A DNA stretch of 64,000 nt, from the NCBI GenBank assembly GCA_025148965.1, contig CP102273.1, positions 2,232,001 to 2,296,000 of the forward strand. Direction: 5' to 3'. This DNA comes from Intestinibacter bartlettii. Its GTDB lineage: Bacteria > Bacillota > Clostridia > Peptostreptococcales > Peptostreptococcaceae. Below are positions 28,094 through 36,584 of the stretch, one piece after another. The notes beneath the pieces were generated by a model, which made no database searches, had not been told where the DNA came from, and saw only the letters and a program-made list of their open reading frames with translations. The position numbers were made by a program, and so were the translations under genes. Positions within the stretch are counted from its first letter, which is position 1. Each line of letters starts with the position of its first letter.

Positions 28094-29026
28094 TTATTTG
28101 CCTTCCTTTCTTCCTATTACATAATTTTTTAAAGCTATATTTTTACCTCTAGCACTTGAAACTATTGGAGTAGACTTTACTGCTTCAATAATAGCTTCTT
28201 CATTTTTTTCCATAGGTAAATATGCTATTACTATACTTTCATTTTCTGGATTTCTTCTTGGTATTGGTGTAAAAGCTGGTTCATTTTTTTGTCTGTAAAG
28301 ACCTAATCTACTATATAAATTGTAAGCTATCGTTTGTCTTTGACCTGGGTCTTGTATTATCGATGCATTTATATAATTTTTATCTTTTGGTATAATTTCT
28401 ATACCAATCGCACGAGTTAAAAATCTCTCTCTTTCTGATTTTAAACCTATATTAGTTATACCACTTAAACTCCCCACTTTTAGTATACTGTCATTTTCAA
28501 AAGTGACATCTACTATTTTTACATCTGCTATATCTCCAATAGAGTCTCGTTTTAATAACTTCTTTAAAATAAATGCTAGTATTATTCCAAATATAGTACT
28601 TATTATTAGTCCTATATTACTACCTACTTTAAACTCTGAAGTAATTAAATAATAAAAACCTACTGTAAAAAATGATGAAATTATACACATATAATTTCTA
28701 ACTTCATATGTCTTTGCAATTTCTTCTATAAATGCATTTCCTCTTTTCACTAGTTGTTTAGCTTCTAATTCTGTAAGTGTATCTCTTCTATTTTCTCTAA
28801 CTTGTCTAAATTGTTCTGCTGCTAAAGATAGAAATGTAATTGATGTATATGACCTTTCGATTAATGCAGGTACTAAAAGAGCACCTAAACATGATGCAAC
28901 GAATGCTAAAACTAATTGTGAAATCAAAACATTAGGTTGTGTAGGATATTGTTTTTGTTCTAAGTTTAGCATAATTAATCTAGTTATTAATCCAATTATT
29001 ATTCCAATAAAAAAAACTTTGTCCAT
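28094..29026 (-). CDS. YIEGIA domain membrane protein, second paralogue
   Basis: 310 residues with about three to four membrane helices (roughly 5-20, 35-60, 110-130, 135-155) and a soluble C-terminal half. The family motif appears as FIEEIAKTYEVRNY. Shared blocks with its neighbour are QYPTQP, RDSIGDIADVK, TNIGLKSERERFL, DPGQRQTIAYN and STPIVSSARGK. It follows the first paralogue with a 19-base gap. The function is unknown; the family is confined largely to spore-formers. Confidence 0.82.
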   Translation of the reverse strand: MDKVFFIGIIIGLITRLIMLNLEQKQYPTQPNVLISQLVLAFVASCLGALLVPALIERSYTSITFLSLAAEQFRQVRENRRDTLTELEAKQLVKRGNAFIEEIAKTYEVRNYMCIISSFFTVGFYYLITSEFKVGSNIGLIISTIFGIILAFILKKLLKRDSIGDIADVKIVDVTFENDSILKVGSLSGITNIGLKSERERFLTRAIGIEIIPKDKNYINASIIQDPGQRQTIAYNLYSRLGLYRQKNEPAFTPIPRRNPENESIVIAYLPMEKNEEAIIEAVKSTPIVSSARGKNIALKNYVIGRKEGK

Positions 29027-29045
29027 TTTATACCTCTCAAATATT

Positions 29046-29978
29046 TTATTTTATTAAATATTTATAGTTGCTTTGTTTTCCTTTTGCAGCTTCTAAAATA
29101 GGTGTGCTTCCAGCAACTTGTTTTATAAGATTCATATCGTTTAGAATCGGCATAAACACAATTAATACACTTTTTGTTTTTAAATCGACTTTTGATGTTG
29201 AAACTATATCATGTTCGTCAATATCTCTATCTATTCCTGTATGAATAAATATGTTATGTATAATTGCATCTCTTTGTCCTAAATCATTTATAACTCCAAA
29301 ATCTTTTTCGTCTTTTGGAACAACTTCTAGTGCAATACCATCTTTTAAAAACTTTTCTCTTGTTTGTTTTAAACCTATATTAGTTATAACTACATCATTA
29401 ACTTTCATTATTGGACCATCAAAATATAGTTTTGCTTCTTTTATATCAGCAATATCATTTATGCTATTTCTTCTTAAAATCCTCCTAAATATCAAGCCCA
29501 CTATTAAAGCTAAAATAGCTGCAACTGCTGTACAGATTAATATATTTTCTCCAAATCTTTTCGCTACTAAAATATATCCTATTGATGAACATAATGCTGC
29601 AAACAAACTTACGTAACTTCGAACTTCATAAGTTGATGCTATTTCTTCTATATATGTTACTCCTTTTGGAACTAATTCGTCTTCATCGATATTATTTAAT
29701 GTTATTTTTTCTTGTTTTGATAGTCCTTGGAATTGCTGAATACCAACAGCTAAAAATGTTAATGCTGAAAATTCTTTGTCCATAAGTGCAGGTAGTGCAA
29801 TTCCTCCTAATGCCGATGTAAGTCCTGCCATTATAATTTGTTCTATATAATCTTGTGGTCTTGTTGGATATTGTCTGTCACTTATCCTAAGAACCAATAG
29901 TCTACATAAAGTTCCAAGTAAGACTGCTACTAAAAACGAATGTCTAAATAGAGCTTCATCTAATACACTTTCCTTCAT
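29046..29978 (-). CDS. YIEGIA domain membrane protein, first paralogue
   Basis: 310 residues, the same length and layout as its neighbour, with the motif TYIEEIASTYEVRSY (E in place of the G of the family name), QYPTRP, RNSINDIADIK, TNIGLKQTREKFL, LGQRDAIIHN and STPILEAAKGK. By eye the pair is clearly homologous but far from identical, so the duplication is old. AGGAG-type site before the ATG. It is the first gene after the terminator at 30047-30097 and probably starts the unit running through the small protein, DUF512, der, plsY and gpsA. Confidence 0.82.
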   Translation of the reverse strand: MKESVLDEALFRHSFLVAVLLGTLCRLLVLRISDRQYPTRPQDYIEQIIMAGLTSALGGIALPALMDKEFSALTFLAVGIQQFQGLSKQEKITLNNIDEDELVPKGVTYIEEIASTYEVRSYVSLFAALCSSIGYILVAKRFGENILICTAVAAILALIVGLIFRRILRRNSINDIADIKEAKLYFDGPIMKVNDVVITNIGLKQTREKFLKDGIALEVVPKDEKDFGVINDLGQRDAIIHNIFIHTGIDRDIDEHDIVSTSKVDLKTKSVLIVFMPILNDMNLIKQVAGSTPILEAAKGKQSNYKYLIK

Positions 29979-30046
29979 ATATTGTTCTCCTTTGCAAAAT
30001 AAATTTATTAATAGAAATTTTTATAAATTTATTTTGCACAAAAGAA

Positions 30047-30097
30047 AAAATCTTATGTAAAATTTCTATATTCATAGATCTATTTACATAAGATTTT
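30047..30097 (-). terminator. Intrinsic terminator after the histidine kinase
   Basis: Perfect AAAATCTTATGTAAA / TTTACATAAGATTTT stem with a 21-base loop, U-rich at the minus-strand end, about 20 bases after the kinase stop. Confidence 0.85.
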
Positions 30098-30115
30098 AAA
30101 TTTCAATATTATATT

Positions 30116-31417
30116 TTATTTTATATCTACTGGAATTGTAACTATAAAATCACTTCCTATTCCAAGTATACTTTCAACAGTTATATTTCCACCTAAAGAT
30201 TTAACCATATGCTTTGTAATTGCAAGACCTAAACCAGTTCCCCCTATATCTCTACTTCTAGCTTTATCTACTCTATAAAATCTTTCAAAGATTCTATTTA
30301 GAGATTCTTTTGGTATACCTATTCCATTGTCTTTAAATTCCAATATTATATTCTGTCTATTTTCATCATAATGTTGTACAACTTCTATATGGCCATCTTT
30401 AGGCGTGTATTTAATTCCATTGTCTATTAAGTTTAAAAATATTTGTTTTATATTATCTCTAAATCCATATATGCATACATCTTCATCTTCAAAATTATAT
30501 GATATTGTTATATTTTTTGATGAAGCTATATATTCTGTAATTTCACAGACTTCTTTAAATACATCAAATAATTTAACTTTTTCATAAGATAAATCTTGGC
30601 CATTTTCAATTGAAGAAAGTAATAATATATCTTCAATTAACCCCTTTAATCTGTTAGATTCTTTTTCGATTATATCTAAAAAATGATTTCTTGTATTTTT
30701 ATCGATATCATCATTTATTTTTAAAGTTTCTACAAATCCTGTTATTGAAGTGAGAGGAGTTTTTAATTCATGGCTGACATTTGCTACAAAGTCTTTTCTC
30801 ATATTTTCTAATTTTACAAGCTCTGTTATATCTTCTATATTTATAATAGATCCAATTATTGCATGTTTTGAATCTTGCAAATAAACGGGGTCTATTTTTA
30901 TTCTATAAACTAAATTATCTTTTAAATTTAATTCAATTACCTCATTCTGAGTACTCCCTACATACTTTTGAAAAGTTTCTAATATTTTTTTATCTCCTAC
31001 AACAAATTTAAAATTTATACCTTCTAAATTTGTTTCTATATCACATTTTAACATTTCCTTAGCTATATCATTTATAAGAAGAATTTTTCCTTTGATATCT
31101 ATTGCTAAAATTCCATGAGATACACTTTTTACAATAGATGTCAACTGAAGATGTTTATATTCTACTTCTTCAATTGTACTGTCCATTATTTGAATCATAT
31201 AATTGAAGTTTTTCGATAACTCTCCCAACTCTCCTTTTACATATGTATTAAATCTTGTATGAAATTCTTTATTACTAACTTTTTTAGATACTCTAGTAAA
31301 TTCTTTTAGATATCTACGTAAAGTTACAGTATATCTTATAAGTAATATTGCTAAACCTAATGTAATAAGCATTACAAAGAAGTACACACTACTTACTTGC
31401 TGTAAATTCGGGTTCAT
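30116..31417 (-). CDS. PhoR-like sensor histidine kinase
   Basis: 433 residues: one membrane segment (about 11-30), a HAMP-like linker (about 31-85), a PAS domain (about 90-195), HisKA with VANVSHELKTPLTS (His216), and HATPase with NLIDNGIKYTP, FKDNGIGIP and GGTGLGLAITKH. Unlike classic PhoR there is no second membrane helix and no extracytoplasmic sensor loop. It lies 17 bases after its response regulator. PhoR (phosphate) and WalK (wall) are the nearest types; the sequence alone does not decide between them. Confidence 0.92.
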   Translation of the reverse strand: MNPNLQQVSSVYFFVMLITLGLAILLIRYTVTLRRYLKEFTRVSKKVSNKEFHTRFNTYVKGELGELSKNFNYMIQIMDSTIEEVEYKHLQLTSIVKSVSHGILAIDIKGKILLINDIAKEMLKCDIETNLEGINFKFVVGDKKILETFQKYVGSTQNEVIELNLKDNLVYRIKIDPVYLQDSKHAIIGSIINIEDITELVKLENMRKDFVANVSHELKTPLTSITGFVETLKINDDIDKNTRNHFLDIIEKESNRLKGLIEDILLLSSIENGQDLSYEKVKLFDVFKEVCEITEYIASSKNITISYNFEDEDVCIYGFRDNIKQIFLNLIDNGIKYTPKDGHIEVVQHYDENRQNIILEFKDNGIGIPKESLNRIFERFYRVDKARSRDIGGTGLGLAITKHMVKSLGGNITVESILGIGSDFIVTIPVDIK

Positions 31418-31434
31418 ATATATTACCTCAACTT

Positions 31435-32118
31435 TTAACTAATTTTATATCCTATTCCCCTAATAGTTTCTATATATTTTTCTCCGTCATTTTCAATTTT
31501 TTTTCTTAAATATCTAATATGTACATCGACAGTTCTTGTCTCCCCAAAATACTCATATCCCCAAACTTTATCTAGTAAAAAATTACGGGATAAAACTTTG
31601 CCTTTGTTTTGAAGAAGTAATTTAAGTAGGTCAAATTCTTTAATTGTTAAATCGATTTTTTTATCCTTTTTAGTTACTTCATGTTTTATTAAATCCATCC
31701 TAATATCTTTTACTGTTAAAACATCTTCTACTTTGTTTGTAGTCATGTTGTATCTTCTAAGAACAGAATTTATTCTAGCAAGTAATTCTTTAATTCCAAA
31801 CGGTTTTGTTATGTAATCATCTGCCCCTTCTTCTAATCCCTTGACCTTATCTCTTTCCATATTTTTCGCTGTTAACATAATAACAGGTGTATCCTTTAAG
31901 TCTTCATCCTCTCTTATTTTTTTTAATACATCTATCCCACTTATATTTGGCAGCATCCAATCTAAAAGTATAAGATTTGGTTTTAATTCTTTTGCCTTAT
32001 GGTATCCCTCAAAACTATCTAGTGAATAGTCGACAATATATCCGTTCACTTCTAAATTAAATTTTAAAAGCTCTACTATATGCATTTCATCATCTATAAC
32101 TAGTATTTTTTCCTCCAT
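31435..32118 (-). CDS. OmpR/PhoB-family response regulator
   Basis: 227 residues: a receiver with phospho-acceptor Asp53 (LLDWMLPNISG), Thr and Lys of the switch (MLTAKN, ITKPFG), and a winged-helix output domain whose recognition region reads WGYEYFGETRTVDVHIRYLR. That region resembles both PhoP and WalR, regulators that bind direct repeats with an 11-base period such as the pair before the 3D-domain gene. It is co-directional with pgeF 12 bases upstream. Confidence 0.94.
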   Translation of the reverse strand: MEEKILVIDDEMHIVELLKFNLEVNGYIVDYSLDSFEGYHKAKELKPNLILLDWMLPNISGIDVLKKIREDEDLKDTPVIMLTAKNMERDKVKGLEEGADDYITKPFGIKELLARINSVLRRYNMTTNKVEDVLTVKDIRMDLIKHEVTKKDKKIDLTIKEFDLLKLLLQNKGKVLSRNFLLDKVWGYEYFGETRTVDVHIRYLRKKIENDGEKYIETIRGIGYKIS

Positions 32119-32130
32119 AATATTACCCCC

Positions 32131-32853
32131 TTACTTTATTTCAATGAAGGTTCCTATTCTCTTTGGTGTTTTTTCATGTTTTCTATATGAGAAAAATCTA
32201 TCACAATTACAACTTGTGCAAATATTCATATTTATTATATTCGACTTTAATACCCCAAATTCTTTTAATATTTGTGTATTTACTTCCCATAAATTAAGAT
32301 AATATTTTTCATCTCTTATTTCATATATTTTTTCATCAGCATTTGGAAGAAGTTTTTCAAACTTATCAATTAAGTCGTAAGAAACTTCATAACAGCAGCT
32401 TCCTATAGATGGTCCTATAATTGCTATTACATTTTCAGGATTTGTATTATAATTTTCTTGCATAGATTTAAGAGTTTCTTCACATATCTTTCCGTACGTT
32501 CCTCTCCAACCAGCATGTGCAAGACCTACAGCTTTATTTTCAGTATCCACTAATATAACTGGCACACAATCTGCTGTTAATATTACAAGTGGTACATTTT
32601 TTTCATTTGTTATTATTGCATCTCCATCAATTATTTGACCTATATTAGTTTTATCTATTTTATTTACTATATTTGAATGTATTTGCTTATTTTTACTTAA
32701 ATTTTTTAATGTAAATTCATCTTTTAATACACGATTTATATCATCTAAATTTTTAGCGTCCATATTGGTAGTACTTATAGCTATTTTAACGAAGTCAAGT
32801 CCTTCTTTGTTTATTGTCAAGTAATCATTTTTATCTATTATAGCTTGTGTCAT
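32131..32853 (-). CDS. pgeF: PgeF/YlmD laccase-domain protein
   Basis: Multicopper-oxidoreductase-fold protein (formerly DUF152/polyphenol oxidase). E. coli PgeF (YfiH) edits mis-incorporated L-Ser in peptidoglycan precursors. Metal-site motifs are visible: TADCVPVILVD, GLAHAGWRGTYGKI (His), and SIGSCCYEV with CTSCNCDRFFSYR (Cys ligands). 240 residues. The start lies 1 base after the nrdR stop, so the two are co-transcribed. Confidence 0.92.
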   Translation of the reverse strand: MTQAIIDKNDYLTINKEGLDFVKIAISTTNMDAKNLDDINRVLKDEFTLKNLSKNKQIHSNIVNKIDKTNIGQIIDGDAIITNEKNVPLVILTADCVPVILVDTENKAVGLAHAGWRGTYGKICEETLKSMQENYNTNPENVIAIIGPSIGSCCYEVSYDLIDKFEKLLPNADEKIYEIRDEKYYLNLWEVNTQILKEFGVLKSNIINMNICTSCNCDRFFSYRKHEKTPKRIGTFIEIK

Positions 32854-32854
32854 G

Positions 32855-33313
32855 TTAATCTCCTTTTTCCATTAAAATATTTTTTAATTCACTTACAAAA
32901 GTATTTATATCTTTAAATTGTCTGTATACGGATGCAAATCTTACATATGATACTTCATCTATATCTTTTAATTTATCCATTACCATTTCGCCAATTTTAT
33001 CAGTATTTATTTCACTTATATAGTCTTTATTTATTTCATTTTCTATATAAGAAATTATACTTTCTATTTGTTCTATTGAAACAGGTCTCTTTTCACAAGA
33101 TTTTATTATTCCTCTTTTTATTTTTTCCCTATCAAATACTTCCCTACTGTTGTCCTTTTTTACAACCATTATCGGCGTTGTTTCTATAATTTCATAAGTA
33201 GTAAATCTCTTCTTGCAAGATTCACACTCTCTTCTTCTTCTAATAGACTTGCTGTCTGTATGCCTAGAATCAACAACTTTAGATTCTTTATAATTACAAT
33301 ATGGACATTGCAT
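32855..33313 (-). CDS. nrdR: Transcriptional repressor NrdR
   Basis: Represses ribonucleotide-reductase genes in response to ATP/dATP. It has an N-terminal zinc ribbon ([17 protein letters not shown] and [12 protein letters not shown], four cysteines) and an ATP-cone domain (about 49-139; [19 protein letters not shown]). 152 residues, standard. It is downstream of ymxH and upstream of pgeF. I did not find a clear NrdR box in this window. Confidence 0.96.
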   Translation of the reverse strand: MQCPYCNYKESKVVDSRHTDSKSIRRRRECESCKKRFTTYEIIETTPIMVVKKDNSREVFDREKIKRGIIKSCEKRPVSIEQIESIISYIENEINKDYISEINTDKIGEMVMDKLKDIDEVSYVRFASVYRQFKDINTFVSELKNILMEKGD

Positions 33314-33346
33314 TGTTTTCCTCCTTAGTTAATTAAGATTTTAAAT

Positions 33347-33613
33347 TTAGACATCTATTTGATTTTGGTCAAAGTTTAAATTTGAACCTATACTCACAAT
33401 AATAGTATCACAACCTATTCTTAAAATGTCTTTCCAATATACAGTATCGATTTCGGCCCCTCTATAAAAGAAGTTTCCACTTGAACCTGTTATTGAGAAA
33501 GATGATACTTTTCCATTTTCAACATCTAAATCTATATCTGTAATAAATCCTAATTTCTTGCCATTTTTTACGTTTATTATTTCTTTTTCCATAATATCTG
33601 ATATTCTCATCAT
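33347..33613 (-). CDS. YlmC/YmxH family PRC-barrel sporulation protein
   Basis: 88-residue single-domain PRC-barrel protein (MRISDIMEKEIINVKNGKKL, then GFITDIDLDVENGKVSSF and IDTVYWKDILRIGCDTIIV). Paralogues in Bacillus (YlmC, YmxH) are sporulation-associated by annotation only. GGGAGG lies 8 bases before the first of two ATGs. It heads the ymxH-nrdR-pgeF-regulator-kinase series behind sigG. Confidence 0.85.
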   Translation of the reverse strand: MMRISDIMEKEIINVKNGKKLGFITDIDLDVENGKVSSFSITGSSGNFFYRGAEIDTVYWKDILRIGCDTIIVSIGSNLNFDQNQIDV

Positions 33614-33862
33614 TGTAAATTCCTCCCTTTTAATAAGCTTGTTTATTAAAAAAATTTAACACATTATTTCTCGGTTTTGACTTAAAAAATAGCTGTGTTT
33701 GTTTAATAAGATTTAAGAAATGCAATTACTTAAAGTTTTTTCAAATAATTTTTTTCTTAATATAAGCTTATTATTTACACCTCGAAAAAATTCACTCTGA
33801 TATAATTATATTCTTATTCTTTTAATTTTACACATTATTAAAAAATAATCAATTTTTTTCTT
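33614..33862. other. Gene-free stretch upstream of ymxH
   Basis: About 250 AT-rich bases with no open frame. No convincing sigma-A promoter is visible. It contains a TTTAATAA / TTATTAAA inverted repeat (33629-33650; 6-base spacer) 16 bases upstream of the ymxH start, overlapping the approach to its ribosome site, a possible operator. Confidence 0.4.
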
Positions 33863-33916
33863 AAAAAAATAAAGCTACCGTATAGTAAATAATTAATTTA
33901 CTTATACGACAGCTAA
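33863..33916 (-). terminator. Intrinsic terminator after sigG
   Basis: Minus-strand AGCTGTCGTATAAGTAAA paired with TTTACTATACGGTAGCT, followed by a U-rich tail, about 20 bases after the sigG stop. Confidence 0.9.
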
Positions 33917-33937
33917 ATTTTTTAAGCATGGTAGTTA

Positions 33938-34711
33938 TTAGATGTATTTTCTCATATTTTTTAGGGCATTTTTTTCTATTCTAGAGACTTGTGCCTGAGA
34001 AATTCCAATTTCATCTGCTACCTCTATCTGAGTTCTTCCCTTATAAAATCTTAAATCAAGAACTAATTTTTCCCTTGAACTCAATTTTTTAATTGCTTCT
34101 TTTAAAGCTATCTCTTCTAACCAATTTTCGTCTGTATCTTTTTTATCTTGTACTTGATCCATTACAAATATTGCATCTCCATTATCTTGATATACTGGGT
34201 CGAATAATGATATTGGATCTTGTATTGCATCAAGTGCCATAACTACAGATTCTACTTCCATATCTAATTCTTTCGCTATTTCTGATATTGTAGGTTCTTT
34301 TGAATTTGTTCTTATTAACCTTTCTCTAACTTGTAAGGCTTTGTATGCAATATCTTTTAGAGAACGTGAAACCCTAATTGGATTATTATCCCTTAGATAT
34401 CTTCTTATTTCACCTATAATCATAGGTACTGCGTAAGTAGAAAACCTTACATTTTGACTTAAATCAAAGTTATCAATAGCTTTTATAAGTCCAACACATC
34501 CTATTTGAAATAAGTCATCTACATTTTCTCCTCTGTTGTTAAACTTTTGTATAACGCTTAGAACTAATCTTAAATTACCTTTTACAAACTTCTGTCTTGC
34601 GTCCTCATCTCCTTGTTTTATTTTTACTAATAGCTCTCTCATTTGATCAGCTTTAAATACAGGGAGTTCGGATGTATTTACACCACAAATTTCAACCTTG
34701 TTTATAATCAT
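33938..34711 (-). CDS. sigG: Forespore RNA polymerase sigma factor G
   Basis: Late forespore sigma factor. Region 2 (FQIGCVGLIKAIDNFDLSQ, then FSTYAVPMIIGEIRRYLRD), region 3 and region 4 (VADEIGISQAQVSRIEKNAL) are complete in 257 residues, and the N-terminal VEICGVNTSELPVF is specific to SigG. AGAGAGG precedes the ATG. In the 89-base gap after sigE a GTATA (34776-34772) followed by GTAAATAAT is a weak candidate sigma-F/sigma-G promoter, which would suit forespore expression. Confidence 0.96.
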   Translation of the reverse strand: MIINKVEICGVNTSELPVFKADQMRELLVKIKQGDEDARQKFVKGNLRLVLSVIQKFNNRGENVDDLFQIGCVGLIKAIDNFDLSQNVRFSTYAVPMIIGEIRRYLRDNNPIRVSRSLKDIAYKALQVRERLIRTNSKEPTISEIAKELDMEVESVVMALDAIQDPISLFDPVYQDNGDAIFVMDQVQDKKDTDENWLEEIALKEAIKKLSSREKLVLDLRFYKGRTQIEVADEIGISQAQVSRIEKNALKNMRKYI

Positions 34712-34800
34712 AAATTTCAGTCCTCTCTTAAAAGATTCTATATATGAAATTATTTACACATCATATATTTTTATACTTTTAATGAGCACTTATTTCCCTG

Positions 34801-35535
34801 TTAAACAAATTTTTTCATTTCTTTTTTTAATCTAAAAATTATTTTCTTTTCCAGTCTAGAGATGTAGGATTGAGATATACCAAGGATGTTAGCAACTTCT
34901 TTTTGAGTTTTTTCTTTGCCTTTTGTACTTAAACCAAATCTTAATTCCATAATTTGCTTTTCTCTATATGACAATTTATCTAAAGCCATAAATAGTAAAT
35001 TCTTATCAATTTCTTCTTCAATTATTTTATAAATTTCATCATTATCAGTTCCCAATACATCTGATAATAAAAGTTCATTTCCATCTAAATCTACATTTAA
35101 CGGTTCATCAAAAGATACTTCGGATTTCTTTTTATTATTTTTTCTAAGACACATTAATATCTCATTTTCTATGCATCTAGATGCATAGGTTGCCAATTTT
35201 ATATTTTTGTCCAAATTAAATGTGTTTACAGCTTTTATAAGCCCTATTGTACCTATAGAAATTAAATCCTCCATATCTATTCCTGTATTTTCAAACTTTC
35301 TAGAAATATAAACGACTAATCTTAAGTTTCTTTCTATTAATATTGTTTTTACATTTTCATCATATTCTAGTTTTTTAAGCAATTCTTTTTCTTCCTCTAC
35401 TGTCAATGGCGGTGGAAGTACATTCACACCACCCATATAATAGCAACTATCTGGTTTGATCAAATTTAACTTATTGCCTATTTTAATAAATTTCATAAAC
35501 AATAATCTCTTTAGTTTTTGTACTTGTAATATCAA
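34801..35535 (-). CDS. sigE: Mother-cell RNA polymerase sigma factor E precursor
   Basis: Early mother-cell sigma factor made as inactive pro-sigma-E and cleaved by SpoIIGA. A basic, partly hydrophobic pro-region (about the first 30 residues) is followed by [13 protein letters not shown], region 2 ([19 protein letters not shown], then [12 protein letters not shown]) and region 4 ([18 protein letters not shown]). 244 residues. The start is TTG at 35535: GGAGGG lies 7 bases before it and it restores the pro-sequence; the first ATG (35496) would remove 13 residues of it. It follows spoIIGA by 16 bases. Confidence 0.95.
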   Translation of the reverse strand: MILQVQKLKRLLFMKFIKIGNKLNLIKPDSCYYMGGVNVLPPPLTVEEEKELLKKLEYDENVKTILIERNLRLVVYISRKFENTGIDMEDLISIGTIGLIKAVNTFNLDKNIKLATYASRCIENEILMCLRKNNKKKSEVSFDEPLNVDLDGNELLLSDVLGTDNDEIYKIIEEEIDKNLLFMALDKLSYREKQIMELRFGLSTKGKEKTQKEVANILGISQSYISRLEKKIIFRLKKEMKKFV

Positions 35536-35551
35536 TTAAAAGCCCTCCTTT

Positions 35552-36379
35552 TTAGTATAATATTCTTGGATTCAAAATTGCACTGTATCCTTCGTCATTA
35601 AAATTAGATACACCAAGGATAATATTACTTATTTTTTTATTATCTACATCGAGATAATCTGCCTTTATTCCCAAAATCATACCTGCATTATTATCGCCTA
35701 CATGTTTATAGGGAATTAGCCTAACCCTAGATGATATTCTTGGTTCTAAATTCTCGGTTATGCTCTGGATATTTAGGATATCCATTTTATCGAAGTCACA
35801 ATTTTTTGGTAAAAAATTTTCTAAAAGACTTGCCTTGACTATTACAACATCATTTTTACTAATTGGATCTTGCAGAAGGTTACCACTATCTAATAAAGCA
35901 ATACATTCTATATTTTTATCTAATATGCCTATACTTATTTTTTTAGTTATATCATCAATATGTTTTAATAATCTAAAGTTGTTAACTATTTTTTTAAGTA
36001 ATTTGCAACTAATATAAGAGCATATTATAAAAAAAGATATCGTCATATGACTAATACCTGTAAAATAAATAATAAAATAAGTGCTTCCTGATATAAATAT
36101 ATTTACTAGATAAAAATTAAAAAGTATCTTTATAAATTCCTTTTTGCTATTTATGTTAAAACAAATTAGAACTATTAGTATGAAAAATATAAATTTAGCC
36201 GGCAATGTAAAAAATATTTCTAATTCTTTATATACATACATAACACTATAGATGGTTCCTATTACTGCTCCACATATTTGTCGTATTTTTTTTGTGTATA
36301 TTTTTGCAATATAAGTAGTACAATTTATTATAATGTAGTTAATAAATAGGTTCTCCAAAATATAACAATCTAAATACAT
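35552..36379 (-). CDS. spoIIGA: Sporulation sigma-E processing peptidase SpoIIGA
   Basis: Membrane aspartic protease that removes the pro-sequence of sigma-E after a forespore signal. Five or so N-terminal membrane helices (to about residue 135) are followed by a cytosolic protease domain with the catalytic LLDSGNLLQDP (about 180-190). 275 residues. GAGGAGA precedes the ATG. A wide-spacer promoter with a Spo0A-box-like element lies upstream. It forms the spoIIG operon with sigE. Confidence 0.95.
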   Translation of the reverse strand: MYLDCYILENLFINYIIINCTTYIAKIYTKKIRQICGAVIGTIYSVMYVYKELEIFFTLPAKFIFFILIVLICFNINSKKEFIKILFNFYLVNIFISGSTYFIIYFTGISHMTISFFIICSYISCKLLKKIVNNFRLLKHIDDITKKISIGILDKNIECIALLDSGNLLQDPISKNDVVIVKASLLENFLPKNCDFDKMDILNIQSITENLEPRISSRVRLIPYKHVGDNNAGMILGIKADYLDVDNKKISNIILGVSNFNDEGYSAILNPRILY

Positions 36380-36457
36380 TATATCTTCTCCTCTTTTTAA
36401 CTTAATAAGATAATGTATTAAAATTATGAATTGTTTTTTAAACTTTTTCTTAAATAT

Positions 36458-36504
36458 ATTATAAGATACTTACCATAAATAGTTTGTCATTTTGAACAGT
36501 CGAA
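36458..36504 (-). promoter_or_regulatory. spoIIG promoter with 21-base spacer and Spo0A-box-like site
   Basis: Minus-strand ATGACA (36490-36485) and TATAAT (36463-36458) are 21 bases apart, too far for sigma-A alone but close to the 22-base spacing I recall for B. subtilis spoIIG, which needs Spo0A. AGTCGAA (36498-36504, plus strand; 6 of 7 to TGTCGAA) lies just upstream of the -35, centred about 50 bases before the expected start. Confidence 0.55.
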
Positions 36505-36534
36505 TTAAAAATACTTTTTCTAAAAAAGAGCAAA

Positions 36535-36571
36535 AAAATAGAAAAACCTCCAATATTATTGGAAGTTTCTC
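36535..36571 (-). terminator. Intrinsic terminator after ftsZ
   Basis: Minus-strand GAAAC-TTCCAAT / ATTGGA-GGTTTTTC stem with a 3-base loop and a U-rich tail, 14 bases after the ftsZ stop. Confidence 0.85.
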
Positions 36572-36584
36572 TATATAATTCGAA

